The notes under the pieces are model-generated. The model worked only from the letters and a program-made list of their open reading frames with translations. It did no database searches and was not told the DNA's origin. The translations under genes and the position numbers were made by a program. Shown piece after piece: positions 44,341 through 57,000 of a stretch of DNA of 64,000 nt. Source of the DNA: Aquimixticola soesokkakensis (GTDB lineage Bacteria > Pseudomonadota > Alphaproteobacteria > Rhodobacterales > Rhodobacteraceae); the NCBI RefSeq assembly GCF_900172375.1, contig NZ_FWFS01000005.1:1-64000 (forward strand), in the 5' to 3' direction. Each line of letters begins with the position of its first letter. Position 1 is the stretch's first letter.

Positions 44341-45054
44341 ATGCGCATCTTGCTAGTCGAAGACGACCCGACGACCTCCAAAAGCATCGAGCTGATGCTG
44401 GGGCACGCCAATCTCAACGTCTATACGACGGACCTTGGCGAGGAAGGGATCGATCTGGCAAAGCTTTATGACTACGATCTTATTCTGCTCGACCTCGGTC
44501 TGCCGGATATGAACGGGCATGAGGTTCTGCGCCAGTTGCGTCTTGCGCGTATCGAGACGCCGATTCTGATCCTGTCGGGGGCCGATGACACCGAAAGCAA
44601 GATCAAGGGATTCGGTTTCGGGGCAGATGACTACCTTACGAAACCGTTTCATCGCGAAGAACTTGTGGCGCGAATCCATGCGATCATCCGCCGCTCCAAG
44701 GGTCATTCGCAATCGGTTATCCGCACCGGCAAGATCGACGTGAATCTGGATGCAAAAACCGTGTCTTCGGCCAATAAGACCATTCACCTGACCGGCAAAG
44801 AATATCAGATGTTGGAACTGTTGTCCCTGCGCAAGGGCACCACGCTGACCAAGGAAATGTTCCTCAACCACCTCTACGGGGGAATGGATGAGCCCGAGCT
44901 GAAGATCATCGACGTTTTCATCTGCAAACTTCGCAAGAAGCTGGCAAATGCGACCGACGGGGACAACTATATCGAAACGGTCTGGGGCCGTGGCTATGTG
45001 TTGCGCGACCCTGAACCCAATGAAATGGACCAGCCGCTCGCCGTGGGCGCGTAA
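44341..45054 (+). CDS. ctrA: Cell-cycle response regulator CtrA
   Basis: The 237-residue OmpR-class regulator starts [20 protein letters not shown], has the phospho-acceptor Asp51 in [13 protein letters not shown], Lys in DDYLTKPF and a winged-helix domain ending in the family signature [15 protein letters not shown]. The N-terminal half is close to CtrA of Rhodobacteraceae. In this group CtrA controls motility, gene transfer agents and quorum-linked genes and is often not essential. The in-frame start at 44326 is not preferred. The kinase chain (CckA, ChpT) is not in the window. Confidence 0.95.
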   Translation: MRILLVEDDPTTSKSIELMLGHANLNVYTTDLGEEGIDLAKLYDYDLILLDLGLPDMNGHEVLRQLRLARIETPILILSGADDTESKIKGFGFGADDYLTKPFHREELVARIHAIIRRSKGHSQSVIRTGKIDVNLDAKTVSSANKTIHLTGKEYQMLELLSLRKGTTLTKEMFLNHLYGGMDEPELKIIDVFICKLRKKLANATDGDNYIETVWGRGYVLRDPEPNEMDQPLAVGA

Positions 45055-45205
45055 TGGGCGCATAAGAGAAACCTGCGCTTTGCCCTCAGGCTGGGCTTTT
45101 GGTGTGTGCAAAAGCGCGCGAATTGCGCTTGGGCGGACCAGTTGGGGCCGGATCGCGCCTGAGCGGGCCAGCAGGGCGCGATGGCCTTTGTGGCACAAGA
45201 TGCCA

Positions 45206-45335
45206 GCGCTTGATCTCCACGGCGCTTGATCTCCACTGCGCGTGACCTCCATCGGGCTCGTTCTTTCCACTGCGCCTGACTCGCGCTGCGCCTAACCTCC
45301 ACGGCGCTTGATCTCCACTGCGCGTGACCTCCACT
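45206..45335. repeat. Interspersed short repeats between ctrA and ligA
   Basis: A 33-bp block starting ACGGCGCTTGATCTCCACTG is present without change at 45219-45251 and 45301-45333. Shorter copies of GCGCTTGATCTCCAC lie at 45206-45220 and inside both blocks. Variants of TGCGCSTGACYTCC fill the gaps. The whole 370-base spacer carries no convincing gene. Confidence 0.85.
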
Positions 45336-45398
45336 GTCTATCGCGTTTTTTGCGACGCTCGTCGGCATGCTCTGGACCTCCTTGGGGTCGTCTCCTAA

Positions 45399-49630
<4,232 letters not shown>

Positions 49631-49735
49631 GTCATTTCACATCCAGAAAGATTGCTGTTTCGCGCCTGTTTTTTGACAGGGCGGCAGCGATGCTCTGGCA
49701 CGATGTTCTCCTGTTTTTTACATTTGTTCACGAAT

Positions 49736-49750
49736 GTTCTCATAAAGTTC
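49736..49750 (+). promoter_or_regulatory. LexA/SOS box (GTTC-N7-GTTC)
   Basis: GTTCTCATAAAGTTC is an exact match to the alphaproteobacterial LexA consensus GTTC-N7-GTTC. Further GTTC half sites lie at 49705 and 49726, GAAC at 49774 and 49795, and the 10-bp arms TGTTCTCATA (49735-49744) and TATGAGAACA (49769-49778) form an inverted repeat. It is 76 bases before the 40-residue gene at 49826. Confidence 0.7.
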
Positions 49751-49825
49751 TTTACTCAAAGGTTAAGATATGAGAACAAAGGGTCAACAAGAGAGAACGA
49801 CAGCTTAGCCAGACAGGAGGCTCCT

Positions 49826-49948
49826 ATGGTCCATGACATCAAAACTGCCTTTAAACGGTCGCGTAGCACGCTTGCTCAGGATTTTTTGGGGGCAGCATCG
49901 CTTTTGGTTATTCTGGTGGGCGGCCTCTACGTCCCGGGAATGCTTTAG
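49826..49948 (+). CDS. 40-residue membrane protein, probably SOS-controlled
   Basis: The ATG follows CAGGAGG at good spacing and encodes MVHDIKTAFKRSRSTLAQDF and then LGAASLLVILVGGLYVPGML. The layout is a 17-residue basic amphipathic start followed by one membrane helix that ends at the C-terminus. A terminator follows at 50063, so this is a complete transcription unit after an SOS box. SOS-induced micro-membrane proteins are known cell-division inhibitors in Caulobacter (SidA); the sequence similarity to them is not evident, so the function is inference. I recall similar short proteins in relatives. Confidence 0.7.
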   Translation: MVHDIKTAFKRSRSTLAQDFLGAASLLVILVGGLYVPGML

Positions 49949-50062
49949 CTTCTCTCTTTTCGCGTTTCTGCCTGCGTTTGGTATCGGTTCGCCCTTGTCC
50001 CCGAGGGTCCTGCATATTGCTTGTTCCCGTGAGTATGCCCTGAACCGGTAAAAACGTCACTT

Positions 50063-50095
50063 CTGCCGCCTCTTCGGAGCGCGGCAGTTTTTTTA
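50063..50095. terminator. Bidirectional terminator
   Basis: A 7-bp stem CTGCCGC/GCGGCAG with a hairpin-forming loop is followed by T7. It ends the 40-residue gene and overlaps the stop codon of the convergent receptor gene. Confidence 0.85.
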
Positions 50096-51511
50096 TATCG
50101 TATAGGCCAGCCGCAATCCGCCCCAATGGCGTCCCTGCACAACGATGGGCGCGGATAGATCCTTCATCATGGCAAAACTGCCGCCCCCCATGTCGCGCCG
50201 ATAGACCTGCAATAGAAAGGGATCTGTGTTGCGTCCGGCTTTCAAGCCGACCCGGTCGTTAAAGATCCGGCGATTGCGGCAATTGGCGGCATTCCATGCG
50301 GCGTCCTGCCCCTGGGGCTGCGAGAACTTGCGGTTATGGGTCGGCAGGTAGCCGTTGTGATCGACGGCCGCGCAAAAGGCAACGCGCGGGTCAAGCGTCA
50401 GGGCCGCTTCCAGAATCTCGGGCAGGATCGCATCGGTGAATTTGGTAAATCCGGTTTCGACCTGCGGGGGATTGGTGCCGCTGATCTCGCGGTAGCGTTG
50501 ATCAAACAGGGCCTCGCGGGTGATCTGTCCCGACTCCAGCGCGCGTTCGAACAGCCCGGAGATACGCGCCGCATCCGCTTGCACCCGCGCGATAAATTTC
50601 TCGTCGTCACTCGCAGCCCCGAGCGCCACGGTGGTTTGCACGATGCTTTCCGAACGGTCAATCAGCCCGTTCACGCGCTCGCGTGCCGCATGGATTTCCT
50701 GGGCCACGTCCTTGGCAGAATGATCGATTTCGCTCAGGATCGGCGCAAAGCGATTGGTGGCTGTCTGCACCGCTTCCGCCTGATGGGCAATATTTTGAGC
50801 CGCCTCATGGGTTGCGCCGATTGCTTGTGAAATCGAGGTCAGCGCGGCATCGGTTTTGTCACTATCGCTGATCACCTGATGCGCGTGTTTGCTGACATCC
50901 CCGCTTTCGTCGCGCATCTGTTCGATCCAGGTGCCCAAGGTTTGGGTGTTGGTCTGGATCCCCTCGGCGGCTTTCGCGGTCTTGCGGCTCAATTCGTTGA
51001 TCGCCTCCGCCACCACCCCAAAGCCGCGCCCGGACGAGCCAGCGCGCGCGGCCTCGATCTTGGCGTTGATCGCGAGAATGTTGACCTGCTTGGCGATGGC
51101 CGAAATTTCCGCATTGTCCGATTGCACCGCCTTCAAAGCGTTGGCGATGCTGTCCATACTGATGGCAAGGTCCGTGACCCAGCGCGCAACCCCGTGAGAG
51201 ACCTCGCTGGAGGCGCGCACGAATGTCACCGATGTGGCCACGATGTCGCGGGTTTCCTCGGTGTGCCGCGTCACTTGCCCGACGGCCTCGCGCACATGCG
51301 CGTTCGCGCTGATCACCTCAGACGCGCTGCTGTGAACGGTGCGCAAGGCATCGACCTGCGCGCGCGACTGACCGTCAACCTGATCTAGAAATCCTGCGAT
51401 ATCAACCACTTCAAATCCAAGCTGCGCCGCAATCTTGGCCAGTAGGGTCAGTCGCGCATCCGGCGGTTGCGCATCGCTGCCATCGGTCGTGAAATTGGGA
51501 TTGGGAATCAT
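50093..51511 (-). CDS. Soluble methyl-accepting chemotaxis-type receptor
   Basis: The 472-residue protein has no membrane segment. Its middle contains the receptor hairpin tip ([20 protein letters not shown], then [20 protein letters not shown]). The C-terminal 150 residues are a sensor-like domain with [25 protein letters not shown] and [20 protein letters not shown], a pattern seen in cytoplasmic receptors of this group. The ligand is unknown. GGAGAG precedes the ATG at 51511. No other chemotaxis gene is near, so it may serve a non-motility pathway. Confidence 0.85.
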   Translation of the reverse strand: MIPNPNFTTDGSDAQPPDARLTLLAKIAAQLGFEVVDIAGFLDQVDGQSRAQVDALRTVHSSASEVISANAHVREAVGQVTRHTEETRDIVATSVTFVRASSEVSHGVARWVTDLAISMDSIANALKAVQSDNAEISAIAKQVNILAINAKIEAARAGSSGRGFGVVAEAINELSRKTAKAAEGIQTNTQTLGTWIEQMRDESGDVSKHAHQVISDSDKTDAALTSISQAIGATHEAAQNIAHQAEAVQTATNRFAPILSEIDHSAKDVAQEIHAARERVNGLIDRSESIVQTTVALGAASDDEKFIARVQADAARISGLFERALESGQITREALFDQRYREISGTNPPQVETGFTKFTDAILPEILEAALTLDPRVAFCAAVDHNGYLPTHNRKFSQPQGQDAAWNAANCRNRRIFNDRVGLKAGRNTDPFLLQVYRRDMGGGSFAMMKDLSAPIVVQGRHWGGLRLAYTI

Positions 51512-51570
51512 CGCGCTCTCCGTAGACTGCACATAGCCTAAAGACAGCAACTTTCTGTGAGGTTAACAGC

Positions 51571-52020
51571 CTAAGGGGCAGCCTGCGGTTTCGCAGCGGC
51601 AAACGCGTCCAGGGTCGCATCCAGCGCCAAAAGGATCGAGGCGTGGCGATTGCCATAGTCCTTGGCGGCGCGCAACACCTCCAACCCGTCGAAAGGCGCG
51701 CTGGGAACGGGGCCGTCCTCGCGCAGCATCGCCGCCAGTTGCGCGCGCGCTTGTGCGATCTGCGCCTGCGTCGTGCCGATCACGACCGATCCCACAACGC
51801 TGGCCGCCGCCTGACCCAAAGCGCAGGCTTTGACGTCCTGGGCAAATGCGACCACACGCTCCCCGTCGAGCACCAGATCAACGCTGACCGTTGATCCGCA
51901 CAGCGGCGCGCGGCGCTTGGCCGAAACCGTTGGCGCGGGCAGGCGGCCCGTGTGCGGGATCGCTGTGGTCAGCGCCAGAATTCGCCCCGAATAAAGGGAC
52001 ATCAAGTCCGCATCGCTCAT
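51571..52020 (-). CDS. NifU/SufU-like iron-sulfur scaffold protein
   Basis: The 149-residue protein has the NifU_N-like fold with RRAPLCGSTVSVDL and VKACALGQAAAS, matching two of the three cysteines of SufU/IscU. At the third site it has NRHASILL, with Ser where Cys is expected, so its cluster binding may be altered or it may act in another way. It is divergent from hisI, with a 64-base gap. The start follows AAAGG. Confidence 0.8.
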   Translation of the reverse strand: MSDADLMSLYSGRILALTTAIPHTGRLPAPTVSAKRRAPLCGSTVSVDLVLDGERVVAFAQDVKACALGQAAASVVGSVVIGTTQAQIAQARAQLAAMLREDGPVPSAPFDGLEVLRAAKDYGNRHASILLALDATLDAFAAAKPQAAP

Positions 52021-52084
52021 GGTTTGCCTTTCGTCGTTCAACTTCCTAGATAGGGCGACAGATCCCCCTTGGAAAGGAGTGACC

Positions 52085-52444
52085 ATGGCCTTTGATCTGA
52101 ACAGCCTGACTTTCGACGCAAATGGCTTGATTCCGGCAATCGCGCAGGACCATGTCAGCGGCGAGGTGCTGATGATGGCGTGGATGAACGCCAAAGCCGT
52201 GGAACAGACGCTGGCCACAGGGCGCGTGACCTACTGGAGCCGCTCGCGCCAAGCCTTTTGGATCAAGGGCGAAACATCGGGTCATGTGCAAAAACTGGTG
52301 GATTTTCGGGTCGATTGCGACCGTGACTGCCTTTTGCTGCGCGTCGAACAAGAGGGCCCGGCATGCCACACCAATCGCCGCTCGTGCTTTTACACCGCCG
52401 TGCGGGATCAGGACGAGGTCGAATTGATGACGCCGATGACCTGA
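52085..52444 (+). CDS. hisI: Phosphoribosyl-AMP cyclohydrolase
   Basis: HisI opens the ring of PR-AMP in histidine synthesis. The 119-residue protein has LIPAIAQDHVSGEVLMMAWM, TYWSRSRQAFWIKGETSG and the zinc/metal site VDCDRDCLLLRVEQ plus GPACHTNRRSCFY. It is the stand-alone form without the HisE domain, as usual in alphaproteobacteria. AAAGGAG precedes the ATG. Confidence 0.96.
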   Translation: MAFDLNSLTFDANGLIPAIAQDHVSGEVLMMAWMNAKAVEQTLATGRVTYWSRSRQAFWIKGETSGHVQKLVDFRVDCDRDCLLLRVEQEGPACHTNRRSCFYTAVRDQDEVELMTPMT

Positions 52445-52458
52445 GGCAACGGGTCTGT

Positions 52459-52479
52459 TTCTTTCGGATAAAAATACCC
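52459..52479. repeat. 21-bp element, copy 1 of 2
   Basis: The 21-bp sequence beginning TTCTTTCGGATAAAAATACC recurs unchanged at 61023-61043. Both copies lie in short spacers between convergent genes. Confidence 0.8.
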
Positions 52480-52493
52480 GAAATCCCGAACGA

Positions 52494-53348
52494 TCAGCCC
52501 AGACCGACCATGGTGCGGATGTCACGCGGGCTCAGCCCCTGCGCGCGGTACAGCTCTAAGGCGCGCGCGTCATCGCGTTTGGCCAACCGCTTGCCAGAGG
52601 CGTCGCGGATCAAGGGATGGTGGTGGTATCTGGGTGTGGGAAGGTCCAGAACCCGTTGTAACAGAACATGAATTTGGGTCGCCTCAAAAAGGTCCGCCCC
52701 ACGCGTGACATCCGTAATCCCCTGGGCGGCATCATCGACAACCACAGACAAATGGTATGATGTCGCCATGTCGCGCCGCGCAAGAACAATGTCGCCAACC
52801 TCCTTGACCAGCTGCGCGCCGGATCGGGTGTGCGGGCCTCTTACCCCATGCACCATTTCAGTGAAGTGTATGAAATCAATGCCTTGAGTGGCGCGGCTCA
52901 CGTCAATCCTTAGGGTTGCGTCTTGCGGGCGGGGGCCGCAGGGCGGCGATTTGGCGCGGCAGGTCCCCGGATAAATCATCCCGTCCGGCCCGATTGCGGG
53001 CTGACCCTCTTGCGGGGCACGGCTGGCCTCGCGGATGTCGCGCCGCGTGCAGGTGCAGGGGTAAAGAAGCCCTAAGTCCCATAATTTATCAAGGGCTTGG
53101 GCGTATGATTTAAGGTTGTCGGATTGGCGCAAGACCGGCTTGGGCCAGTCCAGACCGAGCCAATGCAAATCGTCAAATATCTGCGTTTCCCATGAGGGGC
53201 GTGCGCGGCTTTGATCGATGTCTTCGATGCGCAGCAAAAACGTGCCGCCCGCCGCCTGCGCGAGGTCAAACGCGCTCATCGCCGCGAATGCATGGCCCAG
53301 ATGCAACGGGCCGGTCGGGCTGGGAGCGAAACGGGTGATCACCCCCAA
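52494..53348 (-). CDS. gluQRS: Glutamyl-Q tRNA(Asp) synthetase
   Basis: GluQRS charges glutamate onto queuosine 34 of tRNA-Asp. The 284-residue protein has the class I HIGH-type motif FAPSPTGPLHLGHAF, RIEDIDQSRARP, a zinc-site start YPCTCTRRDIREA and a KMSKS-like GKRLAKRDDARALE. It lacks the anticodon-binding half of GltX, as expected. A TTG at 53348 follows AGGGCG; a GTG at 53342 is the alternative start. Confidence 0.93.
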   Translation of the reverse strand: MGVITRFAPSPTGPLHLGHAFAAMSAFDLAQAAGGTFLLRIEDIDQSRARPSWETQIFDDLHWLGLDWPKPVLRQSDNLKSYAQALDKLWDLGLLYPCTCTRRDIREASRAPQEGQPAIGPDGMIYPGTCRAKSPPCGPRPQDATLRIDVSRATQGIDFIHFTEMVHGVRGPHTRSGAQLVKEVGDIVLARRDMATSYHLSVVVDDAAQGITDVTRGADLFEATQIHVLLQRVLDLPTPRYHHHPLIRDASGKRLAKRDDARALELYRAQGLSPRDIRTMVGLG

Positions 53349-53354
53349 AGCGCC

Positions 53355-53543
53355 CTAGTGCCCCCGGCTTTCGCGTGACTGGAAAATGATGAGCCAGGCC
53401 AGCAGAATAAACATCGGATGGGTCAGCCCACCCGAAAAGATGAGCGCGGGAATCCAGATGATAAAGGTGACAATGGCCAGAAAAATCCGCCCTGTCAGCG
53501 CAATCGACAGCGGGGGAAGCAGGATGGCAAGAATGTAGTTCAT
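53355..53543 (-). CDS. Pmp3/YqaE-like small membrane protein
   Basis: The 62-residue protein [20 protein letters not shown] then [20 protein letters not shown] has two membrane helices and the ILLPPL motif of the Pmp3/YqaE family, linked elsewhere to salt or membrane stress. Its start overlaps the trmFO stop codon (ATGA) and its stop lies just before gluQRS, so the three genes are probably one transcript. Confidence 0.75.
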   Translation of the reverse strand: MNYILAILLPPLSIALTGRIFLAIVTFIIWIPALIFSGGLTHPMFILLAWLIIFQSRESRGH

Positions 53544-54892
53544 AGGGTAACCTCTTGATCTTGCAACCAGTTGGTGAAATCTGCTTTGGCACGGTCCGTA
53601 TAGGCCTTGTAGCGGTCCTTGCGGCCACGACGACCGCCCTTCAACCCCTCGACGGCGGGAAACAGGCCGAAGTTTACATTCATGGGCTGGAAGGTTTTCG
53701 CATCCGCTCCGCCCGTGATGTGATGGATCAGCGCGCCCGTCGCAGTGGTGCCAGAAGGGCTTTCCAGCGCACGCCCCTGAATTTCTGCCGCGGCCAATCG
53801 ACCGGCAAGCAGGCCCATGGCGGCTGACTCCACATAGCCCTCGACACCGGTGACCTGACCCGCAAAGCGCAGGTTGGGGCGCGATTTCAGACGCATCTGA
53901 TCGTCAAGCAGCGTGGGAGAGTTCAAAAACGTATTGCGGTGGATCCCCCCCAGACGTGCAAAACTTGCGTTCTCCAGTCCGGGAATCATTTTAAAAACAG
54001 ATGTTTGCGCGCCGTACTTCATTTTTGTCTGGAAGCCGACAATATTGTAGAGTGTCCCCAAAGCATTGTCGCGGCGCAGTTGCACGACCGCATAGGCTTT
54101 GGTCTGGGGATCATGGGCATTGGTGAGGCCCACAGGTTTCATCGGCCCAAAGCGCAGCGTCTCGCGGCCGCGCTCGGCCATCACCTCGATGGGCAGGCAG
54201 CCATCGAAATAGGTCGCTGTTTCGCCTTCGTGAAACTCGGTTTTCTCCGCTGCCAGCAGCGCGTCGATGAAGGCCTCATATTGGTCTTTGGTCATCGGGC
54301 AGTTGATATAGGCGCGCTGTTCCTCTTGGGTGTCGCCCTTGTCGTAGCGGCTTTGCTCCCAAGCCACCGACATATCGATGCTCTCGGTGTAGACAATCGG
54401 CGCGATGGCGTCGAAAAATGCCAGACGGTCGGTTCCCGTCGCTTCGGCAATCGCCGCGCCAAGGCTTGGAGAGGTCAAGGGGCCGGTGGCCACGATCCAA
54501 TGGCCGCTGTCGGGCAGGGCGGTGATTTCACCTGCCTCGATCCGCACATTGGGATGGGCATGCAGGCGCGCGGTCACAGCACCTGCGAAGGCCTCGCGGT
54601 CGACGGCCAGAGCGCCACCCGCGGGCAGCTGATGCGCATCTGCCATGGCCATAATCAGCCCGTTTGCCGCGCGCATTTCCCAATGCAGCAGGCCCACCGC
54701 GTTCTGTTCGTCGTCATCCGAGCGAAAGGAATTCGAGCAGACCATTTCGGCCAGATCGCCCGATTGATGCGCGAATGTGCCCACCTTGGGGCGCATTTCA
54801 TGGATAACCACCTGCACGCCCGCATTTGCGGCCTGCCAGGCGGCTTCTGATCCGGCCATTCCGCCGCCGATGATATGAAGTTCTTGTGTCAT
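53540..54892 (-). CDS. trmFO: Folate-dependent tRNA-m5U54 methyltransferase TrmFO
   Basis: TrmFO methylates U54 of tRNA using methylene-tetrahydrofolate and FAD. The 450-residue protein starts [20 protein letters not shown] (FAD dinucleotide fold), continues [38 protein letters not shown], and [19 protein letters not shown], and ends with [19 protein letters not shown]. The frame upstream of 54892 is open, but the given start matches the family. It substitutes for TrmA in this lineage. Confidence 0.95.
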   Translation of the reverse strand: MTQELHIIGGGMAGSEAAWQAANAGVQVVIHEMRPKVGTFAHQSGDLAEMVCSNSFRSDDDEQNAVGLLHWEMRAANGLIMAMADAHQLPAGGALAVDREAFAGAVTARLHAHPNVRIEAGEITALPDSGHWIVATGPLTSPSLGAAIAEATGTDRLAFFDAIAPIVYTESIDMSVAWEQSRYDKGDTQEEQRAYINCPMTKDQYEAFIDALLAAEKTEFHEGETATYFDGCLPIEVMAERGRETLRFGPMKPVGLTNAHDPQTKAYAVVQLRRDNALGTLYNIVGFQTKMKYGAQTSVFKMIPGLENASFARLGGIHRNTFLNSPTLLDDQMRLKSRPNLRFAGQVTGVEGYVESAAMGLLAGRLAAAEIQGRALESPSGTTATGALIHHITGGADAKTFQPMNVNFGLFPAVEGLKGGRRGRKDRYKAYTDRAKADFTNWLQDQEVTL

Positions 54893-55016
54893 GCTGCCCA
54901 TGTAGTCCAAGCAGCCCGCCGCGAAAAGGGGGGCTGCGCGGGGTGGCTTAGAAAAGCGCGCACAGAAACGGGCGACCCGAGGCCGCCCGATCCTTGTCTC
55001 TGTTCAGGGCGCGACC

Positions 55017-55919
55017 CTAGTCGACAAAAACGTCGAGAAACGCAGGCAGCGCCTCGGAATAGTCGTCGCGGAACTTTTGCCCTTGCAGCGCGCGCCGTCC
55101 CGTTTCGACCGACAGTTCCAATGTGATCACATGTGCCACATCGTCGCCCTCTGCCCAGACCTTGCCGCCGGTCAGATCCATCCATGTCCCGTTCTGGAAC
55201 TGATAGCCCCCGCCAATGCTGGCCACGGTCAGATCGCTCTCGCCCAGATCGGCGTAAAAGACCTCGCCCAGTGCGCGAAAATTGCGCCCGATGTTGTATT
55301 TCACATCCAGCGCCGCAAGTGTTGTGTCTTCGTCGCTGTTGAACAGCAGGGCCGCATCCGAGGCGTAGCTGCCTGTATCGTTGCCCAGCGCAAGGATGAC
55401 ATCGGTGCTGTCTTCGTAGAGGAACGCGCCGGCGGTGGCATAGAGGCCGCCCGCGTCATAGCCGGCAAAGATCGCCGTATTCGAGGTGTCGTCGCCGTCG
55501 CTGGCATAGCTGACACCCGCCGAAAAGCTGCCGGAGTGATATTCGCTTCCAAGGGTGTAGGTCTCGAACAGCGCGCCCTCGATTTTCGTGGCCCCATAGC
55601 CTGCGCTCAGCGTGAAATCGGGCAAAACGCGGTAGCCCGCGGTGATGTCCCCGCCGTAGATGTTCAGCTCGCCGTCGCTGCTGTCATCGGTGTAGGCCTT
55701 GGCGGCGCTCAGCGCGCCCGACAGAACGACATTGCCAAAGCTGTAGTCGGCCGCGACGTCAAGTTCGGGCAGGTAGATCGCGCCATCGCCATCGCCAAAC
55801 GCGGTAAAGCTGGAACTATAGGACAGGTAATCGGGGCCTGCGATCGCCGCAAGCGGAAGGCCTGTCAGCGTCAGCGCGCCGAGCGCAAGGCCAAGGGTGG
55901 GGCGCAGGGTCAAGGTCAT
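55017..55919 (-). CDS. Exported beta-rich protein (porin-like), unknown function
   Basis: The 300-residue protein has a signal peptide (MTLTLRPTLGLALGALTLTG, cleavage near AIAG) and then alternating beta segments rich in Gly, Asp, Ala and Tyr (LSGALSAAKAYTDDS, FTLSAGYGATKIEGA, ASIGGGYQF), like a small outer-membrane barrel. It does not end in Phe, so a classical barrel signal is missing. No known family is recognised. It is isolated between trmFO and a LysR gene. Confidence 0.7.
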   Translation of the reverse strand: MTLTLRPTLGLALGALTLTGLPLAAIAGPDYLSYSSSFTAFGDGDGAIYLPELDVAADYSFGNVVLSGALSAAKAYTDDSSDGELNIYGGDITAGYRVLPDFTLSAGYGATKIEGALFETYTLGSEYHSGSFSAGVSYASDGDDTSNTAIFAGYDAGGLYATAGAFLYEDSTDVILALGNDTGSYASDAALLFNSDEDTTLAALDVKYNIGRNFRALGEVFYADLGESDLTVASIGGGYQFQNGTWMDLTGGKVWAEGDDVAHVITLELSVETGRRALQGQKFRDDYSEALPAFLDVFVD

Positions 55920-56057
55920 GGGAGGAGCTCCAGAATTCGGGATATCCGCCTGCATAGGCCGCGCGCCCTGCCACGGCTAGGTCGCGCGCGCGGGCGGTGA
56001 AACTGCGCGCCTCTGTGTGGCTTTGCAGAAACAGGCGGCCCCGGCAGGCCCCCGATC

Positions 56058-56085
56058 AAACCGGTGCCGCGCGCAGGCACCGGTT
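56058..56085. terminator. Strong hairpin, possible bidirectional terminator
   Basis: An 11-bp stem AAACCGGTGCC/GGCACCGGTTT with a 6-base GC loop is followed by TTTTG only on the plus strand. It lies downstream of the LysR gene. Confidence 0.5.
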
Positions 56086-56110
56086 TTGCAGGTCGCGCGA
56101 CCCGTTGTGC

Positions 56111-56166
56111 CTAACCGGCTGTCGGGGGCCTAGCCGGCTGTCGGGGGCCTAACCGGCTGTCGGGCC
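56111..56166 (-). repeat. Three 19-bp tandem repeats over the LysR stop codon
   Basis: CTAACCGGCTGTCGGGGGC, then CTAGCCGGCTGTCGGGGGC, then CTAACCGGCTGTCGGGCC lie head to tail. The last copy carries the stop codon of the LysR gene on the minus strand. Nineteen is not a multiple of three, so the copies are read in different frames. Confidence 0.9.
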
Positions 56167-57000
56167 GTTCTGTTCGAGGTAGGTGAAAGCATCGGCAATA
56201 AAGCGGGTGGTGGCTTCGATGGCGGGATCGCCTTTGCGGCTTTCGTGGTAGCACATGAAAATATCCGCCACCCGCGTGAGGTCCTCGACGCGCTCGAGAT
56301 GCGGTTCCTCTTCGCCCACCAAGGTCGGCAGGATGCCCGCAAAGCCGGTGGCCTGCATGACATTCTGGATGTGCTGGAACGTATCGACGCGGATACGCGG
56401 CTCGGTGCCGAAATGGTCCTGCACCACATCGCCCAACTCGAAGGGCTGGATATTGGCCGGAATGCTGACCCAATCCTTGGTGTCGCGGTTGTCTTTGTGG
56501 ACATAGGCGGCCATGCCGAAGGCCCCGACCTTACGCACCATCAGACGCCCGTTGGAGGGCTGTGCAACGGTCAGGATCACGTCGTTATCCGACAGGGTTT
56601 CCACCAGAATACGGTCCTGAAACGTCAGGCGCATGGTCTCCAGCAGGTTGGGATCGCGCTTGAGGTGGGGAAACAGGATGCGGTTGGAAATCACCGGCGA
56701 GCAGCCGATACAGATATCGGACGGGCCGACCCCCGTGCGCGAGCGCAGGATGTTCTTTTCGCGGCGGATATGTTCCTGAAAGGAATCCGAGGCATCGATC
56801 AGCGCCGCAATCTCGGGGTTCGGTCCCCAGCCCGAGGGGGTCTTGATCACCGGTGTGACGCCCAACTCTTCGGAGAGGCGGTCCATCCGGCGCGACACTG
56901 TAGCGGCATTCGTTCCAAGCAGGCGGGCGGCCGAAGCCATCGTGCCTGTCTTTGAAATGGCCAGAAGAAATTTCAGGTCATCCCAGCGGTCCATATGCAA
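56149..57000 (-). CDS. LysR-family transcription regulator
   Basis: The 283-residue protein has an N-terminal winged helix (MHMDRWDDLKFLLAISKTGTMASAARLL begins it, with ATVSRRMDRLSEELG) and an effector domain with ICIGCSPVISNRILFPH. The end is NGPTAG, encoded within the 19-bp repeats. The ATG at 57000 has AGGAAC at good spacing; a second ATG at 56994 exists. The target is unknown; the 613-base spacer upstream holds AT-rich repeats that may be its operator. Confidence 0.87.
   Translation of the reverse strand: MHMDRWDDLKFLLAISKTGTMASAARLLGTNAATVSRRMDRLSEELGVTPVIKTPSGWGPNPEIAALIDASDSFQEHIRREKNILRSRTGVGPSDICIGCSPVISNRILFPHLKRDPNLLETMRLTFQDRILVETLSDNDVILTVAQPSNGRLMVRKVGAFGMAAYVHKDNRDTKDWVSIPANIQPFELGDVVQDHFGTEPRIRVDTFQHIQNVMQATGFAGILPTLVGEEEPHLERVEDLTRVADIFMCYHESRKGDPAIEATTRFIADAFTYLEQNGPTAG

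Noticed and set aside
45086-45334. 82-residue minus-strand frame in the ctrA-ligA spacer
   Set aside because: It translates the tandem repeats into low-complexity text (GGHAQWRSSAVEIKR) and has no ribosome site.
49726-49739. Second SOS box (GTTCACGAATGTTC)
   Set aside because: The spacing is six bases, not seven, so it is counted only as a half-site pair in the array.
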